A stretch of DNA of 64,000 nucleotides from Bacteroidales bacterium (GCA_017469845.1 JAFUFP010000045.1:1-64000), one strand, 5' to 3'; shown: positions 7,595 through 17,973, counted from the stretch's first letter. A program made the numbers and translations. The notes: generated by a model from the letters alone, not told the origin.

Positions 7595-9337
7595 ATGAAA
7601 GCACTACCTTCAGGAATGTCATCCTTCAGAGAGGTCATTCTGTCCGACAGATACTACGTGGACAAGACCATGTTTATCCCTGAGTTGGAAAAAGCATCCA
7701 ATTTCCTTTTCCTTGTGCGTCCAAGACGTTTCGGGAAGAGCCTGTTCCTTGATATGCTGTCATTCTACTATGATGTTCTGAAGAAGGACCAGTTCGAGAC
7801 TCTTTTCGGCAACCTTTTCATCGGAAGCAATCCTACGGAACTAAGAAATTCGTTCCAGATTCTGAAACTTGATTTTTCCCAAGTCAGCAACAACGGGGAA
7901 GGAATAGAAAACAATCTCGAGAAGTACGTATCCGACAGACTCGACAGGTTCGCTTTACGCTACCAGGCCTTTTATCCGGAAGGTTTTTTGAAGACAATGA
8001 CAGAGATGGATTCGTCGTCAAGAAAAATCAATTTCCTGCGAGACTCCGCCAATGACTGCGGGCATAACCTCTATCTGATCGTAGATGAGTACGACAATTT
8101 CACGAATGAGATTCTGAATTCCGTGGGAAGGGAAAGATACCAACAAACAACACATGACCAAGGATGCTACAGGAACTTGTTCAAAACTTTCAAGCCCACC
8201 TTCAACAGAATTCTGATGATGGGGATAAGCCCTGTCACCATGGACGATCTTACAAGCGGCTTCAACATAGCCACAAACATATCCTTGAGAAGGACCTTCA
8301 ATTCCATACTCGGATTCAGTGAAGACGATGTAGCGGAAATGGTCAGGTACTACACCGGTATGGGCCAAATAACACAGAATGCGGAGGAAATTCTCCCGAT
8401 TATGCGCGAATGGTACAACAACTATAGATTCTCACCGAGCGCAGAAGGGCATTGCAATTCCGTATATAATCCTGACATGGTACTATACTACTTGGGGTAT
8501 CTGATTTCAGATGGTGAAAAACCTTCGAATCCTGAAGATCCGAACACGAAAATGGATTATTCGAAGATTTCCCAACTTGTCCAATTGGACAATCATGGAT
8601 CTTCCAACGGAGAAAAACTGATGAGATTGGTTGCTGACGAAAGCGTAAAATGCACACTCATTGAGCACTTCCCGGCAGAAAAGATAGCAGACAGCGACAA
8701 TTTCTTCAGTTTGCTTTTCTATTACGGTTTGTTGACCATAAGCGGCCATGGCCCCGTTCTCGCCCCGGATGAACAACCAAGAATCATTTTTTCAATACCC
8801 AACCGGAATACCCGTCAACAATACTACACCTACATCAGAAGGTACTTCGACACCTTCAATTCCGAGGAAGTCGATAGGATCAAAGAGATGTTCCATAAGA
8901 TGGCTTTTTCAGGAGAATGGAACGCCGTTCTGCGATACATCTTATCACGCTTTTCGAACAGTTCTGGGCTACACGATCTTATCGGAGGGGAAAGAAGCCT
9001 GCAGGCATACATCAAAGGATTCCTGGGAGTAAATTCCTACTATCTGACTCAGACTGAATTAGAATTGAGCCATGGATTTTGCGATATCCTGCTTATGCCG
9101 AAAAAAGGGCTCGAGGAATTTGTCAAGCACAGCTATATCATCGAGACAAAAATGATCAAAACTTCTTCCGGAGAGACTGAACGCAAGCGTGCCTATACTG
9201 AAGCCATAGAGGAACTGTCGAAGTATGCCACTGATCCTAAGTTGCAGTATTACACCAACGGGTCGAAATTACATTTCATCATTCTGATAATGAAAGGTTT
9301 CAGCATTGATTCGCTCGAAGAAATCTCTTTAAGCTGA
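7595..9337 (+). CDS. AAA-ATPase-like protein with C-terminal PD-(D/E)XK nuclease domain
   Basis: 580-residue cytoplasmic protein of the AAA-ATPase-like (PF09820) plus PDDEXK_9 (PF08011, formerly DUF1703) type, present in many copies in Bacteroidales genomes. The opening YYVDKTMFIPEL segment and the P-loop RPRRFGKSLFLDML are diagnostic; the Walker B-like LIVDEYDNF follows near residue 165. In the C-terminal 100 residues, GFCDILL followed by YIIETKM gives the D-(E)xK nuclease core. Its function is unknown; defence or mobile-element roles have been proposed for the family. It stands alone between its own promoter and a terminator, and its base composition is more AT-rich than the esterases beside it, suggesting separate acquisition. 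Confidence 0.9.
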   Translation: MKALPSGMSSFREVILSDRYYVDKTMFIPELEKASNFLFLVRPRRFGKSLFLDMLSFYYDVLKKDQFETLFGNLFIGSNPTELRNSFQILKLDFSQVSNNGEGIENNLEKYVSDRLDRFALRYQAFYPEGFLKTMTEMDSSSRKINFLRDSANDCGHNLYLIVDEYDNFTNEILNSVGRERYQQTTHDQGCYRNLFKTFKPTFNRILMMGISPVTMDDLTSGFNIATNISLRRTFNSILGFSEDDVAEMVRYYTGMGQITQNAEEILPIMREWYNNYRFSPSAEGHCNSVYNPDMVLYYLGYLISDGEKPSNPEDPNTKMDYSKISQLVQLDNHGSSNGEKLMRLVADESVKCTLIEHFPAEKIADSDNFFSLLFYYGLLTISGHGPVLAPDEQPRIIFSIPNRNTRQQYYTYIRRYFDTFNSEEVDRIKEMFHKMAFSGEWNAVLRYILSRFSNSSGLHDLIGGERSLQAYIKGFLGVNSYYLTQTELELSHGFCDILLMPKKGLEEFVKHSYIIETKMIKTSSGETERKRAYTEAIEELSKYATDPKLQYYTNGSKLHFIILIMKGFSIDSLEEISLS

Positions 9338-9354
9338 AACCATGGACATGAATC

Positions 9355-9398
9355 AAGGGACGGATCACAAATCACAGTGAATCCGTCCCTTTTCTTTC
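9355..9398 (+). terminator. Rho-independent terminator
   Basis: An 11-bp perfect stem (AAGGGACGGAT / ATCCGTCCCTT) followed by TTTCTTTCC, 17 bases after the stop of the AAA-ATPase-like gene. The gene on the other side (ending at 9441) converges on this region. Confidence 0.85.
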
Positions 9399-9440
9399 CT
9401 GCTATCCGTATTGAGAAACGATACGGAAAGTTCTCCTGCA

Positions 9441-10388
9441 CTATTTGTCCAACTGCTTTTTCATCTTCTTGCCCTTCTTGTCATTCCACAGGCCGTACAC
9501 TTCGTTCACGTTTCCGGCTGTCGTGAAAGAATGGATGTCGTTGTCCTTCATGAACGCCATCAGGGAAGCGAATTCGTCCTGGGTCAGGAGAGTCTGGATT
9601 TCGATGTAATCCTGGCCGCTGTAGCCGCCGGTAACGCCGTAGAGGCTGCATCCTCTCGACAGGTCATTGATTATGTAGGAGCGTATCTTCTCATACTCCT
9701 TCGAAATGATGCACACCCTCTTCCGGCGGTTGAACATCGAGGTGAAATGGTCGATAGCCAGTCCGTTGATGAAAGTTCCCACCAATCCCACGATCACAAG
9801 ACGGAAAGGGTTGACGGCGAAAGCGGTCGAGCAGATTATCGCTCCGGCCACGGTGACGGACTTTCCTATGTCGAAATGGAAGTACTTGTTCACAATCTTC
9901 GCCAGGATGTCAAGACCTCCTGTCGATGCGTTGATGTTGAAAAGGATAGTCTGGGAGAAACTCACTACGAGAACGAAGCAAAGAAGGTCGAACCACAGGT
10001 CTCCCATCACCGAAGTCTGTCCGGGTTCGATGAGCTTCTCATAAGGAAGCACCTTCTCCCAGAATTCCAGCATGGGACCGAGGATCAGGGCCGTATAGAC
10101 GGTCTTCGCCCCGAACTCATGGCCGATGAGGAACCAGGCCATAAGAAGAAGGATGGCGTTTATGACAGTCACCATCACTGACACCTTGATCGTGATGCCG
10201 GCCATCGCGAAGAGGTTCGAAAGGACGATGGAAAGTCCCGTTATGGAACCGAGGACGAGATTGCTCGGCAGCATGAAATAATAAACGGCGGCGGAAGCGA
10301 CAAGCATTCCGAGGGTCATTATGACAAGATCCTTCCAGAACTTTACGGTGAGGAGATTACGGAGAGCCTCCAGGATTTTATCTTTCAT
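9441..10388 (-). CDS. YitT family integral membrane protein with C-terminal DUF2179 domain
   Basis: 315-residue inner-membrane protein. Residues about 18-210 contain five or six hydrophobic segments, including the family's conserved S-x-G-G-x-D stretch (NASTGGLDILAK), and residues about 220-295 form the soluble DUF2179 ligand-binding-like domain with the GCSLYGVTGGYSG motif. YitT proteins are widespread in Bacteroidota; the transported molecule is not established. The last residues are Lys-rich (KKGKKMKKQ). It is a single-gene unit with its own TAACTTTG promoter and is converged upon by the upstream nuclease-like gene's terminator. Confidence 0.9.
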   Translation of the reverse strand: MKDKILEALRNLLTVKFWKDLVIMTLGMLVASAAVYYFMLPSNLVLGSITGLSIVLSNLFAMAGITIKVSVMVTVINAILLLMAWFLIGHEFGAKTVYTALILGPMLEFWEKVLPYEKLIEPGQTSVMGDLWFDLLCFVLVVSFSQTILFNINASTGGLDILAKIVNKYFHFDIGKSVTVAGAIICSTAFAVNPFRLVIVGLVGTFINGLAIDHFTSMFNRRKRVCIISKEYEKIRSYIINDLSRGCSLYGVTGGYSGQDYIEIQTLLTQDEFASLMAFMKDNDIHSFTTAGNVNEVYGLWNDKKGKKMKKQLDK

Positions 10389-10411
10389 CGGTTATTGGAA
10401 ATAGTGTTGCC

Positions 10412-10439
10412 CAAAGTTACAAATTTTCAGTAAAAACAA
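10412..10439 (-). promoter_or_regulatory. Bacteroidota-type promoter of the YitT gene
   Basis: Minus strand carries TAACTTTG (10419-10412) with a TTG at 10439-10437, 17 bases upstream, matching the -33/-7 arrangement of the housekeeping sigma factor. The start codon at 10388 lies 24 bases from the -7 element. Confidence 0.55.
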
Positions 10440-10524
10440 GGAAAAGAATAATAATTTTTTATCAAAAAGCGCATTTGATTTGCTTTTTGTTCCCAAAACC
10501 GGACAAACGTTTTTTCCGATGCCG

Positions 10525-10558
10525 AAAAGAGGGCACTCCCCTTCCGGGAAATGCCCTC
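10525..10558 (-). terminator. Rho-independent terminator after the second type-B carboxylesterase
   Basis: Seven-bp GAGGGCA/TGCCCTC stem, with a possible extension through the GGGAA/TTCCC loop bases. On the minus strand it is followed by TTTTCGG; on the plus strand a long T-run follows, so the element may work in both directions. Confidence 0.75.
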
Positions 10559-10584
10559 ATCTTTTTTTTTGTCTCAGCGGGATA

Positions 10585-11952
10585 CTACTTCACGTCGAAG
10601 AGCTTCTTGTAAGGCTTGTCATGCTTGTAAGGGTCCCAACCGGGATTTCCGCTCTTGCAGAAGGAAGTCCAGGCGTCGACCATCTCATCGGAAAGGGCAT
10701 GGTCAGCCTCGGTGAAAGGCCTCCAGCTGTTGTCGAGAGTTCCGAACATGTACCAGAGTTCGGCGCTGTGGAACGCACCGGAGTCCTTCGAAGGATCCTC
10801 GTCGTCACCGGGGAGGTTGCGGAGGAACTCGTACTCGTAAACGGGGAATCCCAATGAATCCCTCACGGCGCAGAAGCGGTCCACGCTCTCACCGGCGAGG
10901 ATGCCCATATCGTCCTTGTTGTAACCGATCATCACGGGAATCTTCGCCATCGAGCCGTCATAGAGCGCATGGTCGAAGTCCTCGGGAAGGACGTTCTTGT
11001 CATTGTGGGGCGAAAGCATCGCGAAGCCTTTTCCGTCAGCCATGAACTTGTTGGATGCACCAAAAATGGTCTCGGTGGAAGCTGAGCGGATAGCCGCAAG
11101 GTCGGTAAGACCGGCATTGTCCATGATGGCCTTTCCCTGCTCATCGTAAACGCTCTGGGGAGTTCCTTCAACAGGTGCCATGCTCTTGAGGCCGATTCCG
11201 CCGCCGCTCTGGATGATGGCTTTGGAGATGAGATTCTTCGACAGGGGGGATATCATGAGGGTCTTCACGCTCATGGCTCCAGCGCTCTGTCCGAGGATGG
11301 TGATGTTGGAAGGGTCTCCTCCGAACTGTGCGATATTGTCATGTATCCATTTGATGGCTGCCGCCTGGTCCATGGTACCGTAGTTTCCGGAAGCGCCCTG
11401 CTCAGCGGTAAGTTCGGGATGGCTGAGGAAACCGAGTGTTCCGAGACGGTAGTTGATGGTAACCATTATGACTCCCCTTTCGGCCCACTTGGTTCCGTCC
11501 ATCGTAACCTCATAGCCGTAACCGTTCATGTACGCTCCGCCGTGGATCCACATCGCGACCGGCAACTTGGCGTCAGTCTTTCCGAGGGTCTTGGAAGGAG
11601 CCCATACGTTGAGGTAAAGGCAATCTTCGCTCTGCTCGGGAGTTCCTTCCCAGTAGAACTCGTCTCCGTAGAAGGTGCCGGGAGAGTTGCCGGGCTGGGG
11701 TGCGATGGCTCCGAAAGTGTCCATCACCTTGACGCCCTGCCAAGGAACGACGCTCTGAGGAGCCTTGAAGCGGTTCTCTCCGGTGGGAGGAGCGGCATAA
11801 GGGATGCCCTTGTAGACGGTCACGCCTTCAGAAAGTTCAACGCCTTGGATCTGTCCGCCCTCGATGGTGAGGACAGGGTTTTTCTCCTGTTTACCTGAAC
11901 AGGAGGCGCAAAGGGCCGCGATGGCGGCCAAAGCCAAAAGATAGTTTCTCAT
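10585..11952 (-). CDS. Type-B carboxylesterase lipoprotein (second)
   Basis: 455-residue PF00135-family esterase. The start MRNYLLALAAIAALCASC gives a compact lipoprotein signal with Cys18. Oxyanion loop MWIHGGAYMNGY, structural motif EDCLYLNVWAPS, nucleophile elbow GQSAGAMSV and the catalytic-His region GAFHSAELWY are all present, so it should be active. It is about 100 residues shorter than the type-B esterase at 2094-3761. Single-gene unit with a terminator at 10525-10558. Acyl substrate is unknown; surface or periplasmic de-esterification of dietary glycans is inferred from the neighbourhood. Confidence 0.9.
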   Translation of the reverse strand: MRNYLLALAAIAALCASCSGKQEKNPVLTIEGGQIQGVELSEGVTVYKGIPYAAPPTGENRFKAPQSVVPWQGVKVMDTFGAIAPQPGNSPGTFYGDEFYWEGTPEQSEDCLYLNVWAPSKTLGKTDAKLPVAMWIHGGAYMNGYGYEVTMDGTKWAERGVIMVTINYRLGTLGFLSHPELTAEQGASGNYGTMDQAAAIKWIHDNIAQFGGDPSNITILGQSAGAMSVKTLMISPLSKNLISKAIIQSGGGIGLKSMAPVEGTPQSVYDEQGKAIMDNAGLTDLAAIRSASTETIFGASNKFMADGKGFAMLSPHNDKNVLPEDFDHALYDGSMAKIPVMIGYNKDDMGILAGESVDRFCAVRDSLGFPVYEYEFLRNLPGDDEDPSKDSGAFHSAELWYMFGTLDNSWRPFTEADHALSDEMVDAWTSFCKSGNPGWDPYKHDKPYKKLFDVK

Positions 11953-12088
11953 ATGAAATAATAATTGATTCCGTTGTCCTTCCGGGATTCCACTTCAAAT
12001 CGGAGCGCACCTCCGGAATTCAGCTACAAATATCGCCAAAACAATCGGAATATATTTAGCCGTATTGTTTCGATGCTTTGCAGAATGT

Positions 12089-12122
12089 AAAAAAACGGCG
12101 GCGCAGAAGTCCCGCACCGCCG
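12089..12122 (-). terminator. Rho-independent terminator after the flavin reductase-like gene
   Basis: A CGGCGG/CCGCCG stem with further GC pairs inside, followed on the minus strand by seven T residues. It closes the four-gene minus-strand operon 15810-12146. Confidence 0.85.
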
Positions 12123-12145
12123 ATTCCCAATGGGCATAAAAATCT

Positions 12146-12715
12146 CTACATCAGGGCTGCGCCGTCCTTGAAGGCGTTTCCGACTACTTCACCCACTACG
12201 CGGTAGTAGTTCTTCGCAGAGTCGAACATGATGGGAGCTACCTTTCCGAGGTCGATGTTGCCCTCCTCATCAAGAACACTTTCAGAGGCGCTGAGGTTCA
12301 CGATTTCTCCGATGACGACTCCGCCGTTCCCGTCGTCCTGGAAAGAAAGGAGCTTGCACTCGATGGTGAGTGGATACTCGCAGATGACGGGAGCGTCCAC
12401 GAATTCGCTATTCACCACATGAAGTCCAGCCTTCTCGATCTTGTCCGGAACCTTGTTCGCCGAAACGAGTCCTAGATAGTCGCTCTCCACCACGTGCTTC
12501 GCGTCAGCGAAAGCCACCGTGAAGGCTTTTTTGAGGACGATGTTTTCCGTTGTCTTATGCTTGGACAGATGGATCGTTATGTGACGGGGACCGCACTGTC
12601 CGCCCCAGGCGGCGTTCATGGCATCGGGATTGCCGTTTTCATCATAGGTGCCGATAATCAGCACGGGAAGCGGGGTGATGACGCCCTTCGCTCCGAAATT
12701 CTTTCTTCCTTCCAT
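12146..12715 (-). CDS. Flavin reductase-like domain protein (flavoredoxin type)
   Basis: 189-residue FMN-binding split-barrel protein of the flavin reductase-like family (PF01613). The start MEGRKNFGAKG at 12715 matches the usual N-terminus; the longer frame adds 17 non-conserved residues. Recognisable segments are the opening Gly-Ala-Lys and PLPVLIIGTYDENGNPDAMNAAWGG split over two strands, and the late MFDSAKNYYRVVGE segment typical of Bacteroidales homologues. It probably transfers electrons through bound FMN; the electron partner is unknown. Last gene of the minus-strand run following the LOG-family protein, with a strong terminator behind it. Confidence 0.88.
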   Translation of the reverse strand: MEGRKNFGAKGVITPLPVLIIGTYDENGNPDAMNAAWGGQCGPRHITIHLSKHKTTENIVLKKAFTVAFADAKHVVESDYLGLVSANKVPDKIEKAGLHVVNSEFVDAPVICEYPLTIECKLLSFQDDGNGGVVIGEIVNLSASESVLDEEGNIDLGKVAPIMFDSAKNYYRVVGEVVGNAFKDGAALM

Positions 12716-12791
12716 TGTATTTGTGTTTTTGTGTAGGATATGAATATTGTATGTTGCTTTCTTCAATACGCTATCTGAGCGGTTCTTACGG

Positions 12792-13763
12792 TCAGCCTTT
12801 CTTGCTTTTTACACTCTCGGCGAAAGCGTGCAGGGTCGATGAGATCTCCTCCGGGTCATCGGTGAGGGATAGAGGAAGATTCACGTACTTGCCCTTTTCC
12901 ACCAGCGATGTCAAAAGAGGATAGATGGGGAGTTCCTCCGTCCAGTAGTCCTTCCCCATGAATATCATCGGAGAAGCGAACCCGAACGACAGGTAGTGGT
13001 TCTGGACCGCGTCCTGGAAGATCTCCTGTATGGTGCCTGCGCTTCCGGGAGTGTAGACAATTCCTCCGAAAGCGAGGGTGAGGATACTGTCCTCACGGAT
13101 GCTGTTCTCGAAGAACTTGGCGATATGCGTGGCGAATGGAGTCGACGGCTCATGGCCGTAGAGCCATGTGGGAATGCCGAGGCTATGGCAATCCTTCACC
13201 CTGGGGAACTGCCTCATGACGAAGAACGCCATCTTGAGCCAGCCTTCGTCCTTGTATGACGGGGCCCGGGAAAGGATTTCAATCGCTTTGTCCACGTCGC
13301 TTTCATCCCTTCCTGCCATCCAGGCCCCCAGATGGGTGGCCTCCATGGCCCCGGGGCCTCCGCCGCTCAGCATGATGAACCCTTCCTCAGTGAGTTTTTT
13401 GCAAAGGAGGACCACCTTTCTGAACATGGGGTCGTTCCTTTTCATCGAATGTCCTCCCATTATGCCGATGCACCTGAGGTGGTCATGTTCCCTGAAGAAT
13501 TCATCGATGGCGACGTTGATGCCGTGGTCGTGGAGAGCCCTGGAAAGGGACTCTCTGGCCTCGGTCCCGTGCTTTCCGGTCCTTATGTAATGTTCATATG
13601 TGAGGGTGTCGTAACAGGTGGAGAAAGTTTCATCCCTGTCCGGATCATACCCCCGGTACAGTTCCTCGGCCGAATAAAGGGAGGAACGTGTCACATCGTA
13701 GGGAACCGCCTCAAGATATGAGGCCATGTCCTTTATTTCGTCAACTGCTTTTGCGCTTATCAT
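12792..13763 (-). CDS. LOG family protein (lysine decarboxylase-like Rossmann fold)
   Basis: 323-residue protein with a Rossmann-type nucleotide fold. Signature elements are GIMGGHSMKR, the GGGPGAMEATHLGAW loop and the late TPGSAGTIQEIFQD segment, corresponding to the PGGxGTxxE motif of LOG/lysine-decarboxylase-like proteins. In this copy the second Gly of PGG is Ser and the first motif Arg-x-x-Glu is reduced, so phosphoribohydrolase activity is plausible but not certain. It is longer than minimal cytokinin-type LOG enzymes (about 190 aa), fitting the larger bacterial subfamily related to PpnN. It follows the alpha/beta hydrolase by 18 bases in the same operon. Confidence 0.82.
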   Translation of the reverse strand: MISAKAVDEIKDMASYLEAVPYDVTRSSLYSAEELYRGYDPDRDETFSTCYDTLTYEHYIRTGKHGTEARESLSRALHDHGINVAIDEFFREHDHLRCIGIMGGHSMKRNDPMFRKVVLLCKKLTEEGFIMLSGGGPGAMEATHLGAWMAGRDESDVDKAIEILSRAPSYKDEGWLKMAFFVMRQFPRVKDCHSLGIPTWLYGHEPSTPFATHIAKFFENSIREDSILTLAFGGIVYTPGSAGTIQEIFQDAVQNHYLSFGFASPMIFMGKDYWTEELPIYPLLTSLVEKGKYVNLPLSLTDDPEEISSTLHAFAESVKSKKG

Positions 13764-13781
13764 ATCGATAGTATTTCCTGG

Positions 13782-14567
13782 TTACAAAGACTTTTGCCGC
13801 CCGTTTCCGAGCAGAGTGGACCTTAGCCACCCGGCCCCAAGCGCTCCGGCCTCATCGCGGCAAAGCGCGAAATCGTGCCTCGAGCGTTCCATAAGGATCA
13901 TTTCGCTTCCTTCGATCACATCACGGAACCGTTCCCCCTCCCTCGGAGGGACAATGATGTCATGACGGCCGTGTATTATGAGGGCGGGACCCTTGTAAAG
14001 GGAAGCCGTCTCGTGGATGGGAAGATCCTTTACCGTCAAAATATAATCCTTCCCCAGAATGAAATCCCCCAGCAGCGGAATCCTTTCCGGGACATCCACC
14101 GGGTCAAACCTCATCCCGACAACAACCCCCCTCGAGGCGTCAGCTTTCACATTCCCTGCCGGAGCATAGAGCAGAAGGGCCCTTACCGAAGGGAATCCCT
14201 CCTCCCCGGCCACCATCGCGGCCACGACTCCTCCCAGGGAATGCCCGATGAGGGCTATGCCGTCAACCCAAGGAAGTGTCCTGGCATAGGAGAGAACCGC
14301 TCGGAGATCGTCCAGTTCGGAAGGAATAGTCATTTCATAAGAAGGACCTTCGCTTTCCCCGTGGCCGTCGAAATCGAACCTCAGGAGCGCTATCCCCGCC
14401 GAAGGCACCGCCTTGGAAAGGAACTCGCCGACGATTCCCGTTTTCGAGTCCATTATACCGTGGCAGTATACGGCGAGGGGCAGTTTCCCTTCCGCCTTCC
14501 CTTCCGGAGTGTCCAGCAAAGCGGCTATTCTGCCCGAGGGTCCGTCGATGAAGAACTTCTCCGTCAT
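13782..14567 (-). CDS. Alpha/beta hydrolase
   Basis: 261-residue cytoplasmic hydrolase. The start at 14567 (MTEKFFIDGPSGRIAA) places it one base after the stop of the upstream esterase; a longer frame reaching back to 14654 would overlap that gene without conserved content. Nucleophile elbow GHSLGGVVAAMV, catalytic Asp region IIHGRHDIIVP and His region RSRHDFAL are in order. No signal peptide. Members of this type act on small acyl esters; here it may process material released by the exported CE1-like esterase just upstream, which is inference from position. Confidence 0.85.
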   Translation of the reverse strand: MTEKFFIDGPSGRIAALLDTPEGKAEGKLPLAVYCHGIMDSKTGIVGEFLSKAVPSAGIALLRFDFDGHGESEGPSYEMTIPSELDDLRAVLSYARTLPWVDGIALIGHSLGGVVAAMVAGEEGFPSVRALLLYAPAGNVKADASRGVVVGMRFDPVDVPERIPLLGDFILGKDYILTVKDLPIHETASLYKGPALIIHGRHDIIVPPREGERFRDVIEGSEMILMERSRHDFALCRDEAGALGAGWLRSTLLGNGRQKSL

Positions 14568-14568
14568 C

Positions 14569-15912
<1,344 letters not shown>

Positions 15913-15974
15913 TCAGAGGGAAAGGCCGGAGAGGGTTTTCCGCCCGCAAATGGAAAAACAATCCCATTTTTGAT

Positions 15975-15982
15975 TATCTTTG
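15975..15982 (+). promoter_or_regulatory. -7 promoter element (TATCTTTG) of the ten-gene operon
   Basis: Exact TAnnTTTG match 38 bases ahead of the ATG at 16021, the first gene of the co-directional run ending at 25227. It is the only consensus match I saw in the short gap between the divergent esterase and this run. Confidence 0.5.
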
Positions 15983-16020
15983 TCTATTGGCGTCCAAGTG
16001 GACGGACGCCGCTCCATCCC

Positions 16021-16914
16021 ATGAAAAAAAGACAGAAACGACTCATAAGCTGCCTCGTCATCCTCGCCATCTTGGCGGGTGGAGTTTTCGGGGCGATCAG
16101 ATACATGCATTCCCTTTCCCCGAGGCAGGTCATGACCCCCTCGAGAGGGGTAACCGTGCACGTTGAGGAACTGAGTTTCTTCTCCGGCGGGGAAAAGATC
16201 TACGGCAAGGTCTACAAGCCGGTCGACTCCCTGAAGAAAAGCTATCCGCTCCTTATCTACTGCCATGGCCTTGGACAGCTCTCCGATGAAGCGAAGAACA
16301 TATGCACCCAGGCGGCGACTCTCGGATACATCGCCTACGCGTTTGATTTCAGGGGCGGGGCCACCGACAGCCGCTCCGACGGGGATATGCTCAACATGTC
16401 CCTCAAAACCGAAATCAAGGACCTCGAGGAAGTCCTCAAAAGGATGCGCAAATACGACAAGGTTGACCGTCACAGGATATTCCTCTGCGGCCACAGCATG
16501 GGATCTGCCGTCGCCGGTATAGTGGCCGGAGAGCATCCTTCGCTTGTCGAAGGAGCCGTCCTCCTTTCACCCGCCTTCAACCTCCCCGACATGACGAAGG
16601 AACAATACCCCAAGATCGGGAGGATTCCCCAGAGCACACAGTTCCTCAGTTGGACCGTGGGAAGGCATTTCTTCTCGGACATCCACTCGATGAACCCTTA
16701 CCGCAATCTTGACAAATTCAAGGGAGACGTCCTCATAATCCACGGTGAAGACGACGATCTGGTACCCCAGAAGTACGCCGTGAAGGCAGCCGCCACCTTC
16801 CCCAACGCGGAACTGCGCCTGCTTCCCGGAGTGGGCCACGTATACAAGGGGGACGCAAGCAAAAAGATGCACGAACTTTTGGGCGAATACCTCTCCGCCC
16901 ACAACGCACAATAG
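16021..16914 (+). CDS. Membrane-anchored alpha/beta hydrolase
   Basis: 297-residue hydrolase. The ATG at 16021 starts a basic N-terminus followed by one hydrophobic segment (residues about 9-26) that would anchor it in the inner membrane facing the periplasm, or act as an uncleaved signal. Oxyanion HGLGQLSDEA, nucleophile elbow GHSMGSAVAG, catalytic Asp in IHGEDDDLVP and His in GVGHVYKG are in the expected order. Serine aminopeptidase/monoacylglycerol-lipase-like (Hydrolase_4) organisation. First gene of a ten-gene operon; the next gene begins four bases after its stop. Confidence 0.87.
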   Translation: MKKRQKRLISCLVILAILAGGVFGAIRYMHSLSPRQVMTPSRGVTVHVEELSFFSGGEKIYGKVYKPVDSLKKSYPLLIYCHGLGQLSDEAKNICTQAATLGYIAYAFDFRGGATDSRSDGDMLNMSLKTEIKDLEEVLKRMRKYDKVDRHRIFLCGHSMGSAVAGIVAGEHPSLVEGAVLLSPAFNLPDMTKEQYPKIGRIPQSTQFLSWTVGRHFFSDIHSMNPYRNLDKFKGDVLIIHGEDDDLVPQKYAVKAAATFPNAELRLLPGVGHVYKGDASKKMHELLGEYLSAHNAQ

Positions 16915-16918
16915 ACAC

Positions 16919-17968
16919 ATGGCAACAAAAGAACTTTACCTCGCCGGAGGATGCTTCTGGGGAGCCGAACACTTTCTCCGTCAGATAGCAGGAGTGAAGG
17001 AGACCTGCCCCGGATTCGCGAACGGCAACACCCCATCACCCTCATACAAGGAAGTATACACCGACACTACCGGATACGCCGAGACCGTAAAGGTGGTCTA
17101 CGACCCTCTGGTCCTTCCCCTCAAACTCCTCGTATCCCTGTACTTCAAGTCGATAGACCCCTTGAGCCTCAACCGCCAGGGTCATGACGAAGGGACCAGA
17201 TACCGTACCGGAATATACTTCACTTCCCCCGAAGAGAGGGATCCCATCATGGAAGTGTATGCCCTGGAGGAAAAGAAGGCGGGAGCGCCTCTCGCCGTGG
17301 AGGTCGAACCGCTCCGGAACTTCTACCCCGCCGAGGAATACCATAAGGATTATCTGATCAAGAACCCGGACGGATACTGCCACCTGCCCCTCGAGATGTT
17401 CTCATACGCCAGGAAGGCAAACCGTACGCAGCTTTATCTCCGTAAAGCCGCACCCGATGATCTTGACGCCGTATCCCTCATAATGACCCAGGCCGTCGAC
17501 CAGATGCTTCGGGAAGGAAAGAACCAGTGGGACAGGACATACCCCCTTCCTTCCGACATCCTCGCCGACATGGAAAAGGGAGTCGGGATAGTTCTTTGCA
17601 GAAAAGCAGGCCCCTTCCCCGACAAAACCGAACCCGAGAATGAAGAGATCCTCGCCTACGCGGCCGTGGTCTTCGACGGTGAGAAAGCCTATGACGATAT
17701 CGAAGGGCAATGGATATCGGACTTCCCTTACGTGGTTGTCCACAGGATAGCCGTCAGTGACTCCTACAAGAAGATGGGAACGGCCACCAAGATGATGGAG
17801 ATGATCGGGGATTATGCCCTGGAAAAAGGATACCGTTCATTCAGGATAGACACCAATTACGACAACACATACATGCAGAAGATGCTCTCCTCGCTGGGAT
17901 TCTCCTACACCGGCAAATGCTTCTACCCCAGAGGCGAGAGACTCTGCTACGAAAAGATACTGGGATAG
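16919..17968 (+). CDS. msrA: Peptide methionine-S-sulfoxide reductase MsrA fused to a GNAT acetyltransferase
   Basis: Residues 1 to about 158 are a full MsrA: catalytic Cys12 in GGCFWGAEHF, the conserved GYAETVKV and DPLSLNRQGHDEGTRYRTG segments, and a late Cys in GYCHLPLEM. It reduces methionine-S-sulfoxide in proteins. Residues about 170-349 form a GNAT fold: the acetyl-CoA loop is SDSYKKMGTATKM (canonical Q/RxxGxG/A), followed by FRIDTNYDN and MLSSLGF, a usual GNAT C-terminal motif. No stop or frameshift separates the two, and 12 or so residues link them. The acetylated substrate is unknown. Position between a hydrolase (4-base gap) and the YqiA-like gene (5-base gap), with a second Msr enzyme five genes on, points to oxidative-damage repair. 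Confidence 0.9.
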   Translation: MATKELYLAGGCFWGAEHFLRQIAGVKETCPGFANGNTPSPSYKEVYTDTTGYAETVKVVYDPLVLPLKLLVSLYFKSIDPLSLNRQGHDEGTRYRTGIYFTSPEERDPIMEVYALEEKKAGAPLAVEVEPLRNFYPAEEYHKDYLIKNPDGYCHLPLEMFSYARKANRTQLYLRKAAPDDLDAVSLIMTQAVDQMLREGKNQWDRTYPLPSDILADMEKGVGIVLCRKAGPFPDKTEPENEEILAYAAVVFDGEKAYDDIEGQWISDFPYVVVHRIAVSDSYKKMGTATKMMEMIGDYALEKGYRSFRIDTNYDNTYMQKMLSSLGFSYTGKCFYPRGERLCYEKILG

Positions 17969-17973
17969 AAAGA

